Part shown: positions 50,568 to 59,113 of the stretch, in pieces
Position numbering within the stretch: the first letter of the stretch is position 1
How the letters are laid out: every line of letters begins with the position of its first letter
Assembly: GCA_963830455.1 (NCBI GenBank)
Contig: CAWHMT010000002.1
Location: forward strand, 186,001-250,000
DNA length: 64,000 nucleotides
Direction: 5' to 3'
From: 20CM-2-65-7 sp963830455
Lineage (GTDB): Bacteria; Gemmatimonadota; Gemmatimonadetes; Gemmatimonadales; GWC2-71-9
Translations under genes and position numbers: made by a program
The notes under the pieces: generated by a model
Told to the model about the DNA's origin: nothing
Databases searched by the model: none
What the model saw: only the letters and a program-made list of their open reading frames with translations

Positions 50568-53562
50568 ATGCTCTCGATTCTGCTCGTCTTGATCGGTGGT
50601 CCCAGCGGCCCCGATTCCACCTACTGGCAGCAGCGCGTCGCCTACGAAATCACCGCGTCGCTCGATGAACCGAGCGGCGTGCTCACGGGGAAGGCGCGGA
50701 TTCGCTACGTCAATCAGTCACCGGACACGCTGCGCGATTTCTACGTCCATCAGTATCTGAACGCGTTTCGCCCAGGCTCGCGCTGGGCCGCGGCCGACTC
50801 GGCCGAGGGCCGGGAGCGGTTTCAGCACATGCGGGATCCCGATTACGCGTTCGAGCGCATCACGCAGGCGAGCGTCATGGGACAGCGCCTCGTACCCGAT
50901 TACCCCTACGCACCCGACTCCACGATCGCGCACTGGAAGTTGCCGCGCCCGCTCGCGCCGGGTGATTCGCTCGTCGCGGAGATCGACTGGCAGGCACGGC
51001 CCTCGACGCTGCCGCGCCGCCAGGGACGCCGGGGCCGCCGGTTCGATTTTGCCCAGTGGTATCCCAAGGTCGTCGTGTACGACAAGTACGGGTGGCAGGA
51101 TCACCCGCTGTACCCGGCGGGCGAGTTCTACGGCGAGTTCGCCTCGTACGATGTCACGCTCGATCTCGCCGCCGATCAGGTCATCGGCGCGACGGGCGTG
51201 CCGGTCGAAGGCGATCCGGGTTGGCAAAAGGCGGCGGTCGGGGCGGTCGCGGCGGTCGCATCCGGTGGCATCGACTACCAACGGAACTGGTACCGGCGGT
51301 CGGGCGGTCAGGCGGTCCGGTGCGGTCCGCCAGGTCCGGGCCGCAAATGCGTCCGCTTTTATGCGGATTCGGTGCATCACTTTGCGTTCTCGTTGAATCC
51401 CGAGTACCGCTACGAACAGGGACGTTACAAAGACGTCGTGGTGCGCGTGCTCTATCAGCCGGGCGACAGCGCGACCTGGGGGAAGGGCATCGCGGTTCAG
51501 CGCACAGAAGTCGCGCTCGCCTGGCTCGATCAGCTCTTTGGCAAATTCGCCTGGCCGCAGATCACCAACCTGCATCGCATCGAAGGTGGCGGCACCGAGT
51601 TCCCGATGGTGATCATGGACGGCAGCGCCAGTATCGGGCTCATCGTCCACGAGCTGGGACACAACTACACGATGGGGATTCTCGCCAACAACGAGTGGCG
51701 CGAAGGGTGGATCGACGAGGGTTTCACGAGCTTTCAGACGGACTGGTTCATCGAGGCGAATGGCGGCCCCCCCGGATATGCTGGCGTCGAAGAGGAGATC
51801 CTGTTCTGGGACCTCGACCGCTGGAGCGAGCCGGTCTCGATGATCAGCGATCGCTACCGCGACTTCAACACCTACAACACGATGATCTACAGCAAGGGCC
51901 AGCTGTTCCTCGAGCAGCTGCGCTACGTGGTGGGCGACCCGGTGATGCTCGAGATTCTGCGCGAATACTACGCGCGCTGGCGCCTGAAACACGTGGACGA
52001 GACCGCGTTCCGCGCAGTCGCTGAAGAGGTGTCGAGAATGGATTTGAAGTGGCTGTTCGCGCAGTGGCTGCACGGCACGCCGCTGATCGATTACAAGCTG
52101 AACAAGGTCGAACGCCATCAGACGGCTGACGGCCGATGGCTGACCACCGTCACCATCGATCGCCTCGGCGACGGCTGGATGCCGATCGAAATCGGTGACA
52201 AGGATTCGATCTACGCGCGCGCCAGCGGGCAGCCCGAGCGCGAGCGCGTGGAGTTCGTCACGAGCCAGAAGCCCGGCCGGCTAGTACTCGATCCGCGCAT
52301 TCGCGCGCACGACTGGAACGCCTTGAACAACCACGAGCCGCGGGGGCTGTTCAAATCACGCCACAAGACGCTCACCCACTTCGACAATCCGACGCGCACC
52401 GAGTCGCGCCGCGACGGGATCGTGAACGGACTGCTGCCGCTGGCCTGGTTCAACGACTACGGCGGGGTGACCGCAGCCGTGCGAAGCCGCTCGAACTACC
52501 TCGGTCGCTTCGACAACAATCTCACGTTGTTGTCGTACGCCGCTGGTCCGGATCCGGCCAGTGGCGTCGGACCAGACCCGAAGTACCGGATCGGGATCTA
52601 CGGGCAATTTCGCAATCCCAGCAGCCAGCCAATGCCGCGTACCGAGACCAGCGTCGCGGGGTGGTGGGTCGAAGGCCGCTCCGGCATCGCGCTCACCGCC
52701 GATCGCGCGCTCAACGCGCACCTCGGCGGCACGACCGACCGGCATGCCGGCATGAACGCCATCTGGATGGCGGTGAGCGATCTCGGCTACGTGGATCGCG
52801 ATCTGTGGGACAATGCGGGCAGCGTCGAAATCGAGCCGTGGGCCTCGGTCGTAAAGCGCTCGGGACAACAAACCTGGCGTGGCCGGGTCGGCCTGCGTGG
52901 CGGGCTGCTGTACCGCAATCCGGGCGCGGGAGTTCAAAGCACCACCCGGTACGACATCGAGCTGTTCGCGCGTCCCACCGGAGAAGTGAGCGTCCGCATG
53001 CCCTTCATCTTTAAGACGACGTTCGGCGCGCGGCTGTTTGCGGGCGGGTACATTGCCAACAATGCGCCCCCCCTGCAGCGTCGAGTCATGGTCGTCCGGC
53101 GCCGATCCGTACGCGACGTTCACCAATCCGCTGCTGCGCAGCCGCGGCGCGCTGTTCGTGCGCCCCGACTTCCATTATCACGCGCCGGGCGACGCTAACC
53201 TGCGCGGCTTCCGGCCCGACCTGGGTGGCCGCTGGGCCGTCGCCCTGAATATGGAAGGGACGAAGTCATTGTTCCGACGCCAGACTGGATTCCTCCGCGA
53301 TGTCTCGCTGGAGGGGTTCGTGGACGCCGGCGTCGTGGACCCGCAGGCGGTCCCGGCCGCGTCGAGCGGGCAGGACTACACGACGTTGTACGACGGTGGC
53401 GTGGGGCTCATCACGCGCCACCGCATCAACGACCTGTCGTGGACGATGCGGTTCGAGCTGCCGCTGGTCGTGAATCGCTGGGACTATGCCGCCGATGCTC
53501 ACTCGAGCGCGGATGCCAGACTGGCGTTCCGGTGGCAGGTCAGTTTGGAGCCGTCCTTCTAG
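50568..53562 (+). CDS. Secreted M1 family metallopeptidase, apparent frameshift near the 3' end
   Basis: About 1000 residues. ATG 50568 is chosen because a signal peptide (LSILLVLIGGPSG) follows; an upstream in-frame ATG 50478 would precede it by 30 residues. The N-terminal beta domain is 'ITASLDEPSGVLTGKARIRYVNQSPDTLRDFYVHQYLNAF'. The catalytic domain has 'VHELGHNYTMGILANNEWREGWIDEGF' (His-Glu-x2-His, then Glu 19 residues on: gluzincin site). The frame switches near 53094: 'NNAPPLQRRVMV' in one frame joins 'SGADPYATFTNPLLRSRGALFVRP' in the next and runs to 53562; one extra C in GGTCGTCC would explain it. The C-terminal ~450 residues look like an outer-membrane barrel or beta domain. A GGCGGTC-rich tract (51228-51340) codes a loop. 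Confidence 0.85.
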
Positions 53563-53592
53563 GGGGTTTAGGGGTGGGGACTAGGGCTAGGG

Positions 53593-54144
53593 ATGAATGA
53601 TCGGCGCACGTTCTTCCAGGAAACGTTCGGCAAGCTCCTGCATGAGATCGCGGAGCATGCCGAGCAGCGCGTCGCGCCCAAACGGTGGTTTCGGCCACCG
53701 GGGGCGGCGCCCGAAATGGCGTTCGTGGCGGCCTGCACGCGCTGCGGCGACTGCATCGATGTCTGCCCCGTGCACGCGATCATCAAGATGCCCGCGAGCG
53801 TTGGTGGGCTCGCGGCGGGCACGCCCTATATCGATCCCGGATCGCAGGCCTGTATCGTGTGCGAGGACATGCCGTGTGCGGCCTCGTGCGAGACGGGCGC
53901 GCTCACCAAGGTGCCGTGGGAATCGGTGCATATGGGGGTGCTCGAGCTCGATCCGGAGCGCTGCATCACGTTCCAGGGCGCCGAGTGCGGCGTGTGCGCG
54001 CGCGCGTGTCCGGTGGGGGAGCAGGCCCTCGGACTCGATGCGCGTGGACACCCCGTGCTGAAACCTGAAGGCTGTGTCGGATGCGGAGTCTGTGTCACCG
54101 CGTGCGTTACGCTGCCGTCGTCCCTCAAATTGAGGCTCGCGTGA
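53593..54144 (+). CDS. NapF-like polyferredoxin
   Basis: 183 residues. Four Cys sets: 'CTRCGDCIDVCP', 'CIVCEDMPCAASCETGA', 'CITFQGAECGVCARACP' and 'CVGCGVCVTACVTLP', so up to four [4Fe-4S] clusters. Begins with 'RRTFFQETFGKLL', a twin-arginine-like start without a hydrophobic signal. The layout is that of NapF and related accessory ferredoxins; no nitrate reductase genes are nearby, so its redox partner is unknown. Preceded by a G-rich tract (GGGTTTAGGGGTGGGGACTAGGG) and coupled to the cupin by GTGA. Confidence 0.85.
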   Translation: MNDRRTFFQETFGKLLHEIAEHAEQRVAPKRWFRPPGAAPEMAFVAACTRCGDCIDVCPVHAIIKMPASVGGLAAGTPYIDPGSQACIVCEDMPCAASCETGALTKVPWESVHMGVLELDPERCITFQGAECGVCARACPVGEQALGLDARGHPVLKPEGCVGCGVCVTACVTLPSSLKLRLA

Positions 54145-54494
54145 GCGAACTACCCTACCGAGTCGAGAAGCCGTGGGGCCACGAGATCATCTGGGCCAAG
54201 GCCGAGCGCTACGTCGGCAAGATCCTGCACATCGAGCCCGGCCACGTGCTCTCGCTGCAGTATCACAACAAGAAGGACGAATCGATCTACGTGTTGTCCG
54301 GCGAAATCATCCTGCGCATCCAGCAGGGGGAGACACTGATCGAACGCCGGGTGCGCGTGGGCGAGTCGTTTCACATTCCACCCAAACTGATCCATCAGTT
54401 CGAGGCCGTCACCGTTACCGATTTGCTCGAGGCGTCCACGCCGGAGCTCGATGACGTCGTGCGGATCAAGGATCGCTACGGACGCGTCCCATGA
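54141..54494 (+). CDS. Cupin / mannose-6-phosphate isomerase type II-like protein
   Basis: 117 residues from GTG 54141 (GTGA overlap). Single cupin barrel of the mannose-6-phosphate isomerase type: 'RVEKPWGHEIIWAKAERYVGKILHIEPGHVLSLQYHNKKDESIYVLSGEIIL', 'RVGESFHIPPKLIHQFEAVTVTDLLEASTPELDDVVRIKDRYGR'. Metal-binding His and Glu (QYHNKKDESIYV; IHQF) are in place. Directly upstream of, and overlapping, a sugar nucleotidyltransferase, so a role in nucleotide-sugar supply is likely. Confidence 0.85.
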   Translation: MSELPYRVEKPWGHEIIWAKAERYVGKILHIEPGHVLSLQYHNKKDESIYVLSGEIILRIQQGETLIERRVRVGESFHIPPKLIHQFEAVTVTDLLEASTPELDDVVRIKDRYGRVP

Positions 54495-55484
54495 AAGTCA
54501 TCATGCCCATGGCCGGCAAGGGCACCCGGCTCTTGCCCCTCACCAAGCGGGTCCCGAAGCCGCTCGTGAACGTCGCCGGCCGGCCCGTGATGGATTACGT
54601 CATGGACGCGCTGCGGCAGGCAGGCCAGCTGGACGAGCTGATCATCATCACGGGGCACTTGAAGGAGAAAGTCGAGCAGTACGTCCGCGACAACTATGAC
54701 GTTCCCGGCGCGCTTCATCGAACAGAAAGTGCTCGATGGCACCGCCGGAGCGGTGAATCTGGCTCGGCCCTACGTCGACGGCCCTCTGATCGTGATCTTT
54801 GTCGACACGTTGTTCGATGCCGATCTGTCGATGGTGAAAAAGAGCAAAGACGACGGCATCATCTGGACGAAGGAGGTCGAGGACTACCAGCGCTTCGGCG
54901 TCGTCGTGACGGATAAGCACCGTCACATGACCAGAATCGTGGAGAAACCGAGCACGCCGATTTCACGGCGCGCCAACATCGGGCTGCAGTATGTGAAAGA
55001 CTGGAAGACCCTGTTCGAAGGGATCGAGCACGTGCTGAAGAGCCCGCCCGGCAAGGGAGGGGAGTTCTACCTGACTGATGCGTTCCAGTACATGGTTGAC
55101 CAGGGAAAGAAGCTGTTCGTCAGTGAGGTCGGCGGCTGGTACGATTGCGGTAAGGTCGACACGTTGCTGGAGACCAATGAGCATCTGCTCAGACACGGAC
55201 GCGGGAAGCGCCCCAAGCACGTTCCCGACGGCGTGAAGATCACCGATCCCGTCTACATCGAGGACGGCGTCACCTTGCAAGACGTGGAGATCGGGCCCAA
55301 CGTCGCGATCGAGGCCGGCAGCACCATCATCGGGAGCGAGATCAAGCACAGCATTCTGGGGAAGGGCGTGCGAGTGGACCGCTCGCTGGTACATGGCTCG
55401 CTCGTCGGCGACAATCAGGTGATCAAGGAACAGGAGCTCGTGAACGCGGTGATGGACGCGGGAGAGGTGGCCGCGGCCCGTTGA
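54491..55484 (+). CDS. Sugar nucleotidyltransferase with left-handed beta-helix, apparent frameshift
   Basis: About 330 residues spread over two frames. Frame one, from ATG 54491 (ATGA overlap), has 'KVIMPMAGKGTRLLPLTKRVPKPLVNVAGRPVMDYVMDAL', the nucleotidyltransferase signature, up to 'YVRDNYDVP'. Then near 54703-54708 the product continues in the next frame as 'ARFIEQKVLDGTAGAVNLARPYVDGPLIVIFVDTLFD'. The shift equals one extra base in GTTCCCGGCGCGC. C-terminal hexapeptide repeats ('YIEDGVTLQDVEIGPNVAIEAGSTIIGSEIKHSILGKG') complete a GlmU/RmlA-type enzyme. Substrate may be glucose-1-phosphate; dTTP or UTP use cannot be told. Confidence 0.88.
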
Positions 55485-55993
55485 ACGAGTTCCTCGAGCT
55501 ATTCGACTACAACGCCTGGGCGAACCGCACGATTTTCGACGCGGTCGCCCAAATCCCCCAGGAGCAGTACTTCCGAGATCTCAAGAGCAGCTACGGCGGC
55601 ATTCACGGCACCCTCTGCCACGTCGTCTGGGCCGAACAGCTCTGGCTGCGTCGCTGGCAAGGGAAACCGAACCCCGCCATCCCCCAGGGCACCGATCTGC
55701 GCTCGCTCGCTGAGGCGCGGAGCCGTTGGGAGGCGGTCGAGGCAGAGCGGGGGGTCTATGTCGCCACATTGACGGATCAGGGACTCGATGCGACCAGGCT
55801 CGTAAAGCCTTCCAGCGGTGGGGAATACGTCCACACCTTCCGGCAGATGTTTCGGCACTTCATCAACCACTCGTCCTACCATCGCGGCCAGATCGTGACG
55901 TTCCTGCGCCAGCTGGGTCATCAACCGCCGAGCACCGACCTCATTCTGTACTACCGGCGGCGAGGGGCGGCGGAGGGCGGCGCAGGGCGGTAG
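55481..55993 (+). CDS. DinB family protein
   Basis: 170 residues from TTG 55481 (overlapping the previous TGA). Four-helix DinB/YfiT fold with three metal-binding His positions: 'GTLCHVVWAEQLWLRRW', 'HFINHSSYHRGQIVTFLRQLGH'. Possible thiol-transferase or damage-response role, as in other DinB proteins. The C-terminal 'RRRGAAEGGAGR' is coded by the GGCGGCGCAGGGCGG repeat, so its last ~12 residues look like repeat-derived additions. Confidence 0.9.
   Translation: MNEFLELFDYNAWANRTIFDAVAQIPQEQYFRDLKSSYGGIHGTLCHVVWAEQLWLRRWQGKPNPAIPQGTDLRSLAEARSRWEAVEAERGVYVATLTDQGLDATRLVKPSSGGEYVHTFRQMFRHFINHSSYHRGQIVTFLRQLGHQPPSTDLILYYRRRGAAEGGAGR
55955..55990 (+). repeat. GC-rich repeat at the end of the DinB gene
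   Basis: CGGCGGCGAGGGGCGGCGGAGGGCGGCGCAGGGCGG-type tract. The 17-mer at 55974-55990 is the same as 25199-25215. It codes the last residues of DinB. Confidence 0.8.
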
Positions 55994-56030
55994 CATGGGT
56001 TCACGACAGAACGCGCATGGGAACCTATCT

Positions 56031-56056
56031 TTACTAACTGACCGTTCAGTTAGTAA
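56031..56056 (+). promoter_or_regulatory. TetR operator of the efflux operon
   Basis: TTACTAACTGA (56031-56041), CCGT, TCAGTTAGTAA (56046-56056): perfect 11-bp arms, 12 nt before the tetR start codon. It stands in A/T-rich DNA that could also hold the core promoter. Position implies autoregulation of tetR and of the co-transcribed tolC-emrA-emrB genes. Confidence 0.88.
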
Positions 56057-56068
56057 CTTTCGGCCCTC

Positions 56069-56716
56069 ATGCGAACCATTACCCGACGTTCCAAGCCCTC
56101 GAAGCCCCGGTGGCGCCGCCGCAAGGATGCGCGCCCGGAAGAGATCATCAGCGCGGCGCTCGAGGTCTTCGCCGATCGCGGCTTTGCGGCGACCAAGCTC
56201 GCGGACGTCGCGCGCCGCGCCGGCGTCACCAAGGGCACGATCTATCTGTACTTCAACAACAAAGAAGCGCTGTTCAAGGCGCTGGTGCGTCAGACCATCG
56301 TCCCCGTCATCGCCAAGGGGGAAGCGGTGGCCGAGGCGTTCACCGGCAGCGCGCGCGATCTGTTCGAGCGCCTGGTCCGGGAGTACTGGCGACTCGTCGG
56401 GGAGACCTCGCTGTCCGGCATTCCCAGGCTGATGATCGCCGAAGCCGGCAACTTCCCGGAGTTGACCCGCTTCTACTATGAGGAAGTCATTACTCGCGGT
56501 CATCGCCTGATGGAAGGCGTGCTCGCGCGGGGCATCAAGGCGGGCGAGTTCAAGAAGGTCGATCTCGCCATCGCGACCAAGCTCGCGATGGCGCCGCTCC
56601 TGCACGCCGTCGTCGCGCGCAAGGCGTTCGCGGCTTGCATGCCTGAAGGCTTCGACGTTCCCAGCTACCTCGACACTCACATCAATCTCTTTCTCCATGG
56701 CATCGCTAACTCGTAG
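56069..56716 (+). CDS. TetR family repressor of the efflux operon
   Basis: 215 residues. A basic N-terminus (RTITRRSKPSKPRWRRRKDARP) precedes the TetR HTH 'EEIISAALEVFADRGFAATKLADVARRAGVTKGTIYLYFNNKEALFKALV'. The ligand domain is 'YWRLVGETSLSGIPRLMIAEAGNFPELTRFYYEEVITRGHRLMEGVL'. Overlaps the start of the TolC gene by 20 nt and so lies at the head of the operon it likely represses. A perfect palindrome sits 12 nt upstream. Confidence 0.93.
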   Translation: MRTITRRSKPSKPRWRRRKDARPEEIISAALEVFADRGFAATKLADVARRAGVTKGTIYLYFNNKEALFKALVRQTIVPVIAKGEAVAEAFTGSARDLFERLVREYWRLVGETSLSGIPRLMIAEAGNFPELTRFYYEEVITRGHRLMEGVLARGIKAGEFKKVDLAIATKLAMAPLLHAVVARKAFAACMPEGFDVPSYLDTHINLFLHGIANS

Positions 56717-58034
56717 CCTTGTTTTGGCCGCCGCCGTACTTGCCGCCCTCCGCCCTGCGCCGCTGATGGCACAGGAGCCGGCCGCGCTGCGGCTCTCGTT
56801 CGCCGACGCGGTGCGTCGCGTGACATCGGACGCGCCGCCGCCGTCCGTCGAGATCGCCGGGCTCCGCGAGGATGAATCGCGCGCGCGCGTGACGCAGGCC
56901 CGTTCCGGGCTGCTGCCGAACATCTCGCTGGCCGGCTCGTGGGCGAATCGTACCGTCAATCCCAAGGCGCTGGGGTTCTCGTTCGCGGGAGTGCCGAGCC
57001 TCATCGGCCCGTTTGATGTCGTCGACGGCCGCGTGCAGCTCCAGCAGACGATCTTCGACTTTTCGAACCTGAAGCGGGTGAGCGCGGCCAAGAGTCAGGT
57101 CACCGCCGCGGCGGCGGAGGGCTCGGCAACCGAAGAGGCGAGCGCCCAAACCGTTGCCGTCGCGTATGCGCGCGCGACCCGGGCCCAGGCTGTCGTCGGT
57201 GCGCGTCGCGCTGATTCTGCACTCGCCGCCGAGCTCGTCACGCTTGCGATCGCGCAACAGCAGGCCGGGGTGAGCGCGTCGATCGATGTGACCCGCTCCC
57301 GGGTCCAGCTGTCGGAGTCAGCCGGCCGCCTGATCCTGGCCCAGAGCCAGCTCGAGCGCGCCCGGCTCGATCTCGCGCGCGCCTTGGGACTCGATACCGC
57401 AACGCCGATCGAGCTCACCGATACGCTGAGTGTGGAGTTGGGCGCTGCCGTGGTCCCGGCCGACCGCGACTCGGCGGTGGCCCAGGCAATCGCCATGAGG
57501 CCCGACCTCGCCGCTGAGCTCGCCCGGGGCAATGCCGCTCGGACGGCGGCGTCGGCGATATCGGCGGAGCGCCTGCCGCGGCTTGGGTTGGCGGCGGACT
57601 ACGGTCTCAGCGGAAACCAGTTTCCCGACGCGGTGAGCACGCGTGCACTGGCCGTGCAGGTGACGCTGCCGGTGCTGGATGGCTGGCGGCGCGAAGGACG
57701 CCTGGCCGAGCAAAAGGCCGTGGCGCGCCAGTCCGACGTGCGCGCCCGGGACCTGCGCCAGCAACTCGCCGCGGACGTAGATGGCGCGCTGCTCGATCTG
57801 CGCTCGGCGGCCGCGCAACAGATGATCTCACGCGAGCGGCTGCAGCTCGCGGCGGACGAGGTGTCGCAAGCGCGCCAGCGGTTTGAGGCCGGCGTCGCCG
57901 GGAACATCGAAGTGATCAACGCTCAGGAGTCATTGGTCCGCGCGCGGGAAGCGGACATCGATGCGCGGTTCGCGGCATTGGCCGCGAGGATCGCGCTGGC
58001 GCGCTCCGTCGGCAGCGCGCACACCCTGCATTAA
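56697..58034 (+). CDS. TolC-type outer-membrane efflux protein
   Basis: 445 residues. Signal peptide 'LVLAAAVLAALRPAPLMAQ', coded partly by a GCCGCCCTCCGCC repeat. Two outer-membrane-efflux halves with long helices ('RVTQARSGLLPNISLAGSW', 'SIDVTRSRVQLSESAGRLILAQSQLERARLDLARALGLD', 'GVAGNIEVINAQESLVRAREADIDARFAALAARIALARSVG'). Forms the trimeric exit duct for EmrAB-type pumps encoded next. Start 56697 overlaps tetR. Confidence 0.93.
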   Translation: MASLTRSLVLAAAVLAALRPAPLMAQEPAALRLSFADAVRRVTSDAPPPSVEIAGLREDESRARVTQARSGLLPNISLAGSWANRTVNPKALGFSFAGVPSLIGPFDVVDGRVQLQQTIFDFSNLKRVSAAKSQVTAAAAEGSATEEASAQTVAVAYARATRAQAVVGARRADSALAAELVTLAIAQQQAGVSASIDVTRSRVQLSESAGRLILAQSQLERARLDLARALGLDTATPIELTDTLSVELGAAVVPADRDSAVAQAIAMRPDLAAELARGNAARTAASAISAERLPRLGLAADYGLSGNQFPDAVSTRALAVQVTLPVLDGWRREGRLAEQKAVARQSDVRARDLRQQLAADVDGALLDLRSAAAQQMISRERLQLAADEVSQARQRFEAGVAGNIEVINAQESLVRAREADIDARFAALAARIALARSVGSAHTLH

Positions 58035-58048
58035 TCGAGGAAGCAACG

Positions 58049-59113
58049 ATGGCCACGACCATGGAACCGGCAACGACGGAACCCAAGACCGAGACCCGGG
58101 GGGTGGGGGGCGGGGGGCCCCGCCCGTCGGTGGCGAAACCGGCTACTCCCCCAAAACGCTCGCGGAGGCTCGTCTTTTCCATCATGAGCATCATTCTGGT
58201 CACCCTGCTGATCATCGGGATTCGCCGCTGGTGGTTCGGCCGCTCGCACGTCTCGACCGACAACGCCCAGGTGGACGGGCACATCATCCCGGTGCTGCCG
58301 AAGGTGGGCGGCTACGTCACCGAGGTGCACATCCAGGAGAATCAATCCGTGCGCGCGGGCGACACGCTCGTCGTACTCGATGATCGCGATCTGCGCGCCC
58401 GGCTGGCGCAGACCGACGCCGACCTCGCCGCGCTGCTCGCGACCGTGAGCAGTCGCACGCGGGTGGGCCAGGCGGACGCCGCCGTCGCCCAGGCGCAGGC
58501 GAACGCCGTGAAGGCACAGGCGGACCTCGCGCGCCTCGAGCCGCTGGCCACGCAGAGCATCGTGAGCCCGCAGCAGCTCGACGCCGCACGCGGCGCGGCG
58601 GCGGCCGCGGCCGCGCAGCTGGCGGCCGCGCAGGCCGCCCTGGTGGGCGCCGACGCGCGCGTCGCGGCGGCTCGAGCGGTGCGCGACCAGGCCGCATTGC
58701 AGCTGTCGTACACGCGGATCCTCGCTCCTGCATCGGGTGTGGTCTCGAAGAAATCGGTCGAGTTGGGCCAGCTGGTGCAGCCGGGCCAGCCGCTCATGAC
58801 CGTCGTGCCGCTCGATGACGTCTGGGTCACGGCAAACCTCAAGGAGACCGAGACCGCGGACGTGACGCCGGGCGATTCGGCCGACATCACCGTCGACGCC
58901 TACGAGGGCCGGCATTTCCGGGGCCACGTCGAGAGCCTGTCGCCCGCCACGGGCGCGAAGTTCTCGCTGCTCCCACCGGACAACGCGACCGGCAACTTCA
59001 CGAAAGTCGTCCAGCGGATTCCGGTGCGGATCCGGCTCGATTCCGCGGCCGCTGATCCGGCGCATCCGCTGCGGCCGGGCATGAGCGTCGTCGCGACGAT
59101 CAAGACGCACTAA
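58049..59113 (+). CDS. EmrA-like membrane fusion protein (HlyD family)
   Basis: 354 residues; GAGGAAG precedes the ATG. Cytoplasmic N-terminal tail rich in Gly/Pro (coded by a G-run), one membrane helix ('LVFSIMSIILVTLLIIGIRRWWFG'), barrel-sandwich hybrid ('DNAQVDGHIIPVLPKVGGYVTEVHIQENQSVRAGDTLVVLDDRDL'), an Ala-rich coiled-coil hairpin and 'TRILAPASGVVSKKSVELGQLVQPGQPLMTVVP', followed by the beta-barrel domain. Links the EmrB transporter to TolC. Confidence 0.92.
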   Translation: MATTMEPATTEPKTETRGVGGGGPRPSVAKPATPPKRSRRLVFSIMSIILVTLLIIGIRRWWFGRSHVSTDNAQVDGHIIPVLPKVGGYVTEVHIQENQSVRAGDTLVVLDDRDLRARLAQTDADLAALLATVSSRTRVGQADAAVAQAQANAVKAQADLARLEPLATQSIVSPQQLDAARGAAAAAAAQLAAAQAALVGADARVAAARAVRDQAALQLSYTRILAPASGVVSKKSVELGQLVQPGQPLMTVVPLDDVWVTANLKETETADVTPGDSADITVDAYEGRHFRGHVESLSPATGAKFSLLPPDNATGNFTKVVQRIPVRIRLDSAAADPAHPLRPGMSVVATIKTH

